A stretch of 64,000 nucleotides of DNA, taken from Hyphomicrobiales bacterium (GTDB taxonomy: Bacteria; Pseudomonadota; Alphaproteobacteria; Rhizobiales; Rhizobiaceae). A program made the position numbers and the translations under genes. Position 1 is the stretch's first letter. Each line of letters opens with the position of its first letter. The stretch is from NCBI GenBank assembly GCA_900474095.1, contig UCOA01000111.1:1-64000 (forward strand), written 5' to 3'. The notes beneath the pieces were generated by a model. That model was given only the letters and a program-made list of their open reading frames with translations, ran no database searches and was not told where the DNA came from. Positions 58,575 through 64,000 of the stretch are shown here, in pieces.

Positions 58575-59477
58575 ATGCTGAGTCATATTCCGCTGGAAGC
58601 GTTCCGGGTGTTCGACGCCGCCTGCCGGCAAATGAATTTCTCGAAAGCCGGGCGCGAGCTCAACATCACCCAGGCAGCCGTCAGCCGCCGCATCAAGGGG
58701 CTCGAGGAACACCTCGGCGCGCCGCTGTTCACACGGCGCGGCAAGAACCTGGAACTGACGCCGCAAGGCGCACGCCTGTTCCAGCGGGTTCGCGCCGCGC
58801 TGGATTATCTGGAGGAGAGCCTCGACCCCTTCCGTTCGGCAAAAGGCGGCACGATCGCCATCGCAGCGAGCGGTTCGGTGTCGCATCTGTGGCTCGGCCG
58901 TCGACTGCGCGATTTCGGCAAGGAAAACCCGGCGATCTCGCTCAGGCTGCTGACCTCGGACACGTCATCCGATCTGGCCGCCGAAACCAATGATATCGTC
59001 ATTCTTTATTCGACCGGAGAACACCCTCGCTGGGACCTGACGCTGATGATGCCCGAACGGCTGATGCCTGTTGCATCACCGGAGTATCTCGACAACCGCG
59101 GCCTCGATGCCGGGACCTTGACCGTCGAGCAGATCGCATTGCTGGACCTCATCGACTACGAGCGCTTCAACGCGCACTGGATTTCCTTTCGGCAATGGTT
59201 CGGCCGCGTTTCTTTGCCACCCCTGCTGAAGCTGCAGAATCCGCGTTTTTCCTTTTCCACCTATATCATGGCGATCGATGCCGCTCTTCGCGGAGACGGC
59301 ATCGCGCTTGGCAGCCTCGGCCTGATCGAAGAACAGCTCGCCGATGGCCGGCTCGTGACGGTCGGCTCGGAGTACCTTTCCACCGGCTACGGCTACTATC
59401 TCGGCCTCCCCAAATTCAAGACCGTCTCGCCCGAAGCGCGGCAGCTGCATGCATTCCTGACTGGCTCAGAGAGCTGA
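58575..59477 (+). CDS. LysR-family transcriptional regulator
   Basis: A 300-residue LysR regulator. The N-terminal winged helix-turn-helix (LEAFRVFDAACRQMNFSKAG, RELNITQAAVSRRIKGLEEH, LGAPLFTRRGKNLELTPQG) resembles the GcvA-like branch. The effector domain starts IAIAASGSVSHLWLGRRLRD. It is divergent from the alcohol dehydrogenase with a 105-base gap, the standard setup for a LysR activator of the operon 58469-54679. Its ATG is preceded by GGAGACGGG at close range. Confidence 0.92.
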   Translation: MLSHIPLEAFRVFDAACRQMNFSKAGRELNITQAAVSRRIKGLEEHLGAPLFTRRGKNLELTPQGARLFQRVRAALDYLEESLDPFRSAKGGTIAIAASGSVSHLWLGRRLRDFGKENPAISLRLLTSDTSSDLAAETNDIVILYSTGEHPRWDLTLMMPERLMPVASPEYLDNRGLDAGTLTVEQIALLDLIDYERFNAHWISFRQWFGRVSLPPLLKLQNPRFSFSTYIMAIDAALRGDGIALGSLGLIEEQLADGRLVTVGSEYLSTGYGYYLGLPKFKTVSPEARQLHAFLTGSES

Positions 59478-59657
59478 GAGCTCTCGCCGCTTCGATTGTG
59501 CGATGCAAACGAATCATGCGATGGTCTTCCTGTCTTTGCCGTGGCATTTCCGCGAGCAGCCGGAGAGCCGCAAGGCCTCTGCAGCCAGCAACCACGTTGA
59601 ACGGTATGCCTATCCTCAGCCTCTCTTTCTCCCCCTTGAATTTCCGGCCCCTACCCG

Positions 59658-59855
59658 ATGCCATGGTCAAATCTGCTGCTTTCATTTTACATCTTGATAT
59701 GTCTGTTTTTTCTCGACAATACCTATCGCGAGGGTGAGGCCGTCGGCGGCGCCTGGGATAAAATGCGTGTTCTCGGATTGTCTTTGTGCCTGCTTTGGCC
59801 ACTTATCCTCGTTCATGTGATCATCTCGGCCTGCAGGAACCGGCAGGCGGGCTGA
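59658..59855 (+). CDS. Small two-helix membrane protein
   Basis: A 65-residue protein with two hydrophobic helices (LLLSFYILICLFFL and VLGLSLCLLWPLILVHVIIS) joined by a short charged loop (DNTYREGEAVGGAWDKMR). ATG 59658 lacks a clear ribosome binding site (CCCTACCCG), so start and reality are moderate. It lies 120 bases before the next gene on the same strand and may be its operon partner. Confidence 0.5.
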   Translation: MPWSNLLLSFYILICLFFLDNTYREGEAVGGAWDKMRVLGLSLCLLWPLILVHVIISACRNRQAG

Positions 59856-59975
59856 CGTCCGCAATCTTGCCCGGCGCGCGCCAGGATGGCTTGGCATGGA
59901 TCGAAGGCACCGCAGTCGGCAGCGCGCAGAAGCGGCGGCTAACGCTGGTGGAAGCCGCGGAGTTCGGGTGTCGGC

Positions 59976-60845
59976 ATGAAGGAGGAGCAGAAAAGCCGGT
60001 CTGGAAAGATGTTCTTTCTCGTCGCTGTCGGCCTGATCTTTGCCGGGATTCTGGCGACGGTGCTGCTCGCCAACGGCCAGCGCAATCTCCATCTGCTGCT
60101 TGCTTATCTCGGCTATCCCGATTTGCTGGCAACGGTTGAACCGGCGCCCAAACAGGTGAAGATCATCCGGAGCAAAAGCGTGCGCCTGCCGCCGGCCCGC
60201 GTGGTCCTGCCGGTCTATGCCTTTGCCGATTTCAAAGCGCCGCAGCAGCTGTTCATCCGCGTGATCCAGAGCGATCCGCGCACATTGTGCGAGCAACTGC
60301 GCGCCGGGGGTTTCGGCGGCCTGAACTGGACCGTCAGCGCCGCCAACAAGGACAATTGGGAATGCTCGTCCTCCATCGAGCTGCCGGCAAGCGGAGAGAC
60401 GGCGCAATCCTCCGTCTTCATCTTCATCAAGGGCGACGGCGAAAACCGCGTCACTTCCTTCCGCGTCAAGCTGAACATCGAAAAGCCTGCGGACAGCGCA
60501 GAGATCGCCAATCTCGCCGGCAACGCCGCAAACATCTTCCTGCGGCAGGTCCGGTGGGAAAACTCCTCCGAAATCATCGGCAAGATCCGCGCGCTCGAGG
60601 CCTTCGACATCCGCAGTTTCGGCAGCCGGATCCAGTTCAAGCGGGAATTCGGCGAGACGCCGCGCTACAACTTCCTCGCGAACCAGCTCAGCAAGCGGGG
60701 GCCGAAGACACCTGGAGACCTGTTCTTCGATCGGGGCGAATGGTTTCCGCTGACCGGCAGCGACGGGCTGCCGATGATCGACGGCATGATGGCGGGCGAA
60801 AGTGCCGAAGGGCTGACGCTGGGCGTTGCAGGCAAGCGCCCGTAA
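59976..60845 (+). CDS. Membrane-anchored hypothetical protein near exopolysaccharide gene
   Basis: A 289-residue protein with one N-terminal membrane helix (MFFLVAVGLIFAGILATVLL) and a periplasmic body. The body includes QQLFIRVIQSDPRTLCEQLR, WECSSSIELPASG, SVFIFIKGDGENRVTSFRVK and a C-terminal GDLFFDRGEWFPLTGSDGL. Two Cys could form a disulfide. I do not recognise the domain with certainty. ATG 59976 has AAGGAGG overlapping it oddly (GGCATGAAGGAGG), so the true start may be slightly different. It precedes the sugar transferase gene by 426 bases. Confidence 0.7.
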   Translation: MKEEQKSRSGKMFFLVAVGLIFAGILATVLLANGQRNLHLLLAYLGYPDLLATVEPAPKQVKIIRSKSVRLPPARVVLPVYAFADFKAPQQLFIRVIQSDPRTLCEQLRAGGFGGLNWTVSAANKDNWECSSSIELPASGETAQSSVFIFIKGDGENRVTSFRVKLNIEKPADSAEIANLAGNAANIFLRQVRWENSSEIIGKIRALEAFDIRSFGSRIQFKREFGETPRYNFLANQLSKRGPKTPGDLFFDRGEWFPLTGSDGLPMIDGMMAGESAEGLTLGVAGKRP

Positions 60846-61271
60846 CGAAAGGCCGCGCCGTCACAAAAGTTTCAAATGGACCGCCGGTGGGAACGGCAAC
60901 CGGCGCACGCTGTCGCAAAACGGCACAGCCCGCCGCAATCTCTTGGAACGACAACCGCAATTGACCCAAAAATGATCCGTTTCGGGATGCTGCAAATTAA
61001 CCACAGGTAGAAAAATTGCACATACGGAGACTTGTCAAAGACGATCATATTTAATAAACGATTAAAAACAAAAAATGCTTTTTGCAAAAATAACTCCAGG
61101 GACGGCAACACTCCAAGGCGCCGCGTACAGAACCTTGCCGCAAGGCAGGGAAGATAATTTTTTTGAGAAAATAAAAACTGAACGGCTTTGCCGGACAAAC
61201 ATAAATTTATCAGTGACGGCCACTCACAGGTGGTCGGCCTGCCTGCCAAGAGTGCCAGGAGTATTTAAAGC
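60846..61271. other. AT-rich leader upstream of the sugar transferase gene
   Basis: About 425 bases, much richer in A and T than the rest of the window from about 60960 on. A 12-base palindrome TTTTTGCAAAAA lies at 61079-61090. This is probably the promoter and operator region of the sugar transferase, as for other exopolysaccharide genes with long AT-rich leaders. No coding frame is supported. Confidence 0.45.
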
Positions 61272-62033
61272 ATGACGGAAAAAATGATGTTGCAACAATC
61301 AGCGGCTATCGGAGTGGAGGATAGCATGTTGAGTGGAAATATTTCCGGGAGATTTGCCGTTCACAGCAAAGAACGGCGTGCAGACGAAAGCAATTTTTAC
61401 ATTAACCCGGCCAATGCGCCGAACATGCCTCTTCAGCTTGCGATCAAGCGGGTGATCGATGTTGTCGGCGCATTCCTCGGTCTTCTTGTTCTTTCACCGG
61501 TTATTCTTCTGATTGCCGTGCTCGTTAAGCTGGAAAGCAGGGGCCCGGTTTTCTTCAGGCAGCTCCGGACGGGCCTCAACGAGATACCGTTCGAGATCCT
61601 GAAATTCCGTTCCATGCACACCGATCTCTGCGACACGAGCGGTGTGCGGCAAACGATCGACAACGATCCGCGCATCACCCCGCTCGGACGTATTCTGCGT
61701 AAGACCAATCTCGATGAAATGCCGCAACTGTGGAACGTGCTGATTGGCGACATGTCGCTGGTCGGGCCGCGTCCGCACGTTCCGGACATGCTGGCGGCCG
61801 GTCGCAACTATGCCGAACTGGTGCAGGGTTACGAATATCGGCACCTGATGCGACCGGGCCTCACGGGTCTCGCCCAGGCCCGCGGGCTGCGCGGCCCGAC
61901 CGCACATCGCTGGCTGGCGATCCGCCGGATCGTCTGTGACGTCGAATATGTCCGGCAGTTCTCGCTGCTTCTGGACATCAAGATCATCGTTCGCACGGTG
62001 ATCAATGAGCTGAAGGGCGGCACCGGCCTCTGA
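61272..62033 (+). CDS. ExoY-like undecaprenyl-phosphate sugar transferase
   Basis: A 253-residue sugar-1-phosphate transferase that starts a polysaccharide repeat unit on undecaprenyl phosphate in the inner membrane. One hydrophobic anchor (IDVVGAFLGLLVLSPVILLI, about 65-85) is followed by the catalytic domain: GPVFFRQLRTGLNEIPFEIL, KFRSMHTD, TPLGRILRKTNLDEMPQLWN, GDMSLVGPRPHVPDM and RPGLTGLAQARGLRG. This is the bacterial sugar transferase domain of ExoY/PssA proteins, not the long WbaP form with extra helices. The first ATG is followed by further ATGs (61284, 61326). A strong terminator follows, so no other glycosyltransferases are co-transcribed here. Confidence 0.92.
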   Translation: MTEKMMLQQSAAIGVEDSMLSGNISGRFAVHSKERRADESNFYINPANAPNMPLQLAIKRVIDVVGAFLGLLVLSPVILLIAVLVKLESRGPVFFRQLRTGLNEIPFEILKFRSMHTDLCDTSGVRQTIDNDPRITPLGRILRKTNLDEMPQLWNVLIGDMSLVGPRPHVPDMLAAGRNYAELVQGYEYRHLMRPGLTGLAQARGLRGPTAHRWLAIRRIVCDVEYVRQFSLLLDIKIIVRTVINELKGGTGL

Positions 62034-62107
62034 GGCTGGCGTGGGGCTCCTGCCGACGGGCAGCCCTGTGCCTCGCTTAATGCGGAAATAGGGCTTTCAG
62101 TTAGCTG

Positions 62108-62146
62108 AAGCCGTTTGCAGCGGGCGTTGCAAGCGGCTTTCTTTGC
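62108..62146 (+). terminator. Rho-independent terminator of the sugar transferase gene
   Basis: AAGCCGTTTGCA (62108-62119) pairs with TGCAAGCGGCTT (62128-62139) through 12 base pairs, one a T-G wobble, with an 8-base loop, followed by TCTTTGC. Confidence 0.85.
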
Positions 62147-62164
62147 TGAAGATTTCTTCACCAG

Positions 62165-62572
62165 TTGTCGGATTTCAAAGATCGACGCAAAACCATCGCT
62201 TCAATTTGGAAGTCTGCGGTCATTGCAACATCCGAAGCTTGGCTTGGAGCCCTCGACGGTGTGCACGAAGCGGGTCCGGCGGGTGCCTGGGTATTTGATG
62301 GTCGGATTGCTCATCGCGAGGATGGCTTCCAGATACCCTTGCTGCGCTATGTGCTGGAATGTTGTTCAACGACGGCGGAAGCTATCGAAACGTTGAGCCG
62401 CATTCCGATCCAGATGGTCAACAACGTCATGGTGCTGGATATGCGCGGAGACCATGCACCGGCCGGCGACCGGAACCGTCGTATTGTTGGCCCGACCGCC
62501 CCCATTGGACGCAGTGAATGGATAGCTTTGTCGAAGGAGAGCAGGAATTGCCGGTCTGACATCGCTCGCTGA
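62165..62572 (+). pseudogene. C45-type acyltransferase/hydrolase, internal fragment
   Basis: A 135-codon frame whose middle matches the peptidase-C45 (acyl-CoA:6-aminopenicillanic acid acyltransferase-like) family: WLGALDGVHEAG, IPLLRYVLECCSTTAEAIET, LSRIPIQMVNNVMVLDMRGD. A whole enzyme is about 350 residues with a catalytic Cys near the start of the mature beta chain; both that N-terminal part and the normal C-terminus are absent. After GDH the sequence degenerates. No good ribosome binding site precedes it. I read it as a decayed gene piece. Confidence 0.6.
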
Positions 62573-62669
62573 TTTCCACGACAAAGACCGCAAAGACAGC
62601 CGGGCGCAGGCCGGAGCAGGCAAGGCCGACCGCACGCCTGCCAAAACAAGACGATCCCAAAACGCAAAA

Positions 62670-62692
62670 CCGCCCGGGCAGAACCCGGGCGG
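62670..62692 (-). terminator. Rho-independent terminator of the binding-protein gene
   Basis: On the minus strand CCGCCCGGG-TTCTG-CCCGGGCGG is a perfect 9-bp stem followed by TTTTGCGTTTTGGG, 28-50 bases after the stop at 62720. Confidence 0.92.
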
Positions 62693-62719
62693 CGATGTTT
62701 CAGAGAAAAGCGAGACCGC

Positions 62720-64000
62720 TTAGTTCGACGCCCAGCTCTTCACCAGTTCGTCGTAGTTGATGGTCTGCGGCTTTTCCTTTTCGTTCTCGACCTTCAGCTG
62801 GGGCGCGAGGTTGCCGGCCTTGACAGCTTCCGCGTTCCAGTATTCGAGATCGTGCTCTTCGGCGAGCTTCGGACCCATTTCGCCCTGGATGCCGGCGCGT
62901 TCCAGGCGCTGCAGAACCTTTTCCTGCTCAGCGCACAGCGAGTCCATGGCTTCCTGGGCGGTCTTCGCACCCGAGGAAGCATCACCGATTGCCTGCCACC
63001 ACAGCTGGGCCAGCTTCGGATAGTCCGGAATGTTCGTGCCGGTCGGCGACCACTGAACGCGGGCCGGCGAACGGTAGAACTCGATCAGACCGCCGAGCTT
63101 GGGCGCACGTTCCGTGAAGCTCGGATGCTGGATGGACGATTCGCGGATCAGCGTCAGGCCGACATGGCTCTTCTTGACGTCGACGGTCTTCGAGACGACG
63201 AACTGCGCATAGAGCCACGCGGCCTTGGCGCGGTCGTCCGGGGTGGACTTCAGAAGCGTCCAGGAACCCACGTCCTGATAACCGAGCTTCATGCCGTCCT
63301 TCCAGTAGACGCCGTGCGGCGAAGGGGCGAAGCGCCACTTTGGCGTGCCGTCCGCGTTGACCACAGGCAGGCCCGGCTCGACGAAGTTCGCAGTAAACGC
63401 CGTATAGGTGAACATTTGCTGGGCGACCTCGCCCTGCGACGGCACCGGCCCGGATTCGCCGAAGGTCATGCCCTGGGCGGCGGGCGGCGCATAAGCCTTC
63501 ATCCAGTCGAGATACTTGCTGATCGAGTAGACCGCTGCAGGGCCGTTGGTGTCGCCACCGCGAGCAACGCAGGAGCCGACCGGCTGAGACTTCTCGTTGA
63601 CCTTGATGCCCCATTCGTCGACCGGAAGCCCGTTCGGAAGACCCTTGTCGCCGTTGCCGGCCATCGACAGCCAGGCGTCGGTGAAGCGCCAGCCGAGCGA
63701 CGGGTCCTTCTTGCCGTAGTCCATGTGGCCATAGACCTTCTTGCCGTCGATTTCACGGCCGGTGAAGAACTCGGCGATGTCCTCGTAAGCGGACCAGTTG
63801 ACCGGAACGCCGAGGTCGTAGCCGTACTTCGCCTTGAAGTCCGCCTTGTTTTTCTCGTCGTTGAACCAGTCGTAGCGGAACCAGTAGAGGTTCGCGAACT
63901 GCTGGTCGGGCAGCTGGTACAAATCGCCGTCCGGGGCGGTGGTGAATTTCGTGCCGATGAAGTCGGCGAGGTCGAGACCGGGATTGGTCACGTCCTTGCC
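62720..64000 (-). CDS. Sugar/polyol ABC-transporter substrate-binding protein, partial
   Basis: The C-terminal 427 or so residues of a periplasmic solute-binding protein; its start lies beyond the right end of the window. Visible parts: DGDLYQLPDQQFANLYWFRY, GWRFTDAWLSMAGNGDKGLP, QQMFTYTAFTANFVEPGLPV, AAWLYAQFVVSKTVDVKKSH, MDSLCAEQEKVLQRLERAGI and ending YDELVKSWASN. The total size would be well over 500 residues, larger than most family members, as in the GlpV-type glycerol/polyol binding proteins of rhizobia; that identity is a guess. Expected upstream (off window) are permease and ATPase genes, with this gene last before a strong terminator. Confidence 0.8.
   Translation of the reverse strand, partial: GKDVTNPGLDLADFIGTKFTTAPDGDLYQLPDQQFANLYWFRYDWFNDEKNKADFKAKYGYDLGVPVNWSAYEDIAEFFTGREIDGKKVYGHMDYGKKDPSLGWRFTDAWLSMAGNGDKGLPNGLPVDEWGIKVNEKSQPVGSCVARGGDTNGPAAVYSISKYLDWMKAYAPPAAQGMTFGESGPVPSQGEVAQQMFTYTAFTANFVEPGLPVVNADGTPKWRFAPSPHGVYWKDGMKLGYQDVGSWTLLKSTPDDRAKAAWLYAQFVVSKTVDVKKSHVGLTLIRESSIQHPSFTERAPKLGGLIEFYRSPARVQWSPTGTNIPDYPKLAQLWWQAIGDASSGAKTAQEAMDSLCAEQEKVLQRLERAGIQGEMGPKLAEEHDLEYWNAEAVKAGNLAPQLKVENEKEKPQTINYDELVKSWASN

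Overview
The window looks like chromosomal DNA from the family Rhizobiaceae (Rhizobium, Neorhizobium, Agrobacterium or a close relative). I infer this from gene content and high-GC codon use. The markers are an lpiA-atvA (acvB) pair, a C4-pathway 5-aminolevulinate synthase (hemA), a NasT/NasS nitrate sensor pair, a soluble tandem-PAS chemoreceptor, an ExoY-like sugar transferase, and a mosaic intergenic repeat of the kind common in Rhizobiales. No phage, CRISPR array, conjugation or plasmid genes were seen. Species cannot be fixed by reading alone.

Layout. 1-2.4 kb: an unrecognised 3' gene remnant, then an aldehyde dehydrogenase and a small conserved protein. 2.6-9.1 kb (minus): cobalamin-dependent methionine synthase metH, with a perfect 20-bp palindromic operator upstream, and a three-gene sugar unit (ROK kinase, UPF0303 protein, AGE-family epimerase/isomerase). 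9.3-10.6 kb: tRNA-Arg(CCT), a decayed IS630 transposase end, and a coupled pair of small secreted protein plus DUF2092 protein. 11.1-14.9 kb: a Cys/Met PLP enzyme, a CPA2 antiporter with a cyclic-nucleotide-binding tail, and a YezG-like orphan immunity protein.

15.1-28.8 kb is the core of the window: a complete nitrate assimilation locus. NasT (ANTAR antiterminator) and NasS (nitrate sensor) precede a sigma-54 promoter and a hairpin/terminator leader. These lead into nrtA-nrtB-nrtC (ABC nitrate uptake), nirB-nirD (nitrite reductase), nasA (nitrate reductase) and cysG (siroheme). Uptake, two-step reduction to ammonium and the siroheme cofactor are thus made together. NtrC/sigma-54 would supply nitrogen control and NasST nitrate-specific antitermination.

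29.4-35.3 kb: a small hypothetical, a YdhS-like FAD/NAD(P) protein, a META-domain protein, dxr (isoprenoids), hemA (heme, with a FixK/FNR-type box upstream) and a glycine-zipper lipoprotein. 35.5-43.2 kb: tamA-tamB, where TamB carries an exact-period 513-residue internal tandem duplication. 43.3-46.2 kb: a VOC-protein remnant and an Lrp regulator divergent from rocF-rocD (arginine to glutamate semialdehyde). 46.5-48.8 kb: a soluble chemoreceptor plus cheW.

49.4-54.4 kb: the atvA-lpiA pair (lysyl-phosphatidylglycerol turnover, acid tolerance) and a divergent K+-channel-like protein with a C-terminal zinc ribbon. 54.7-59.5 kb: a catabolic cluster (enolase-superfamily dehydratase, aldehyde dehydrogenase, iron-type alcohol dehydrogenase) with a divergent LysR regulator. 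59.7-62.1 kb: a small membrane protein, an unrecognised membrane-anchored protein and an ExoY-like sugar transferase. 62.2-64 kb: a C45 acyltransferase remnant and the 3' part of a sugar ABC-transporter binding protein that runs off the window.
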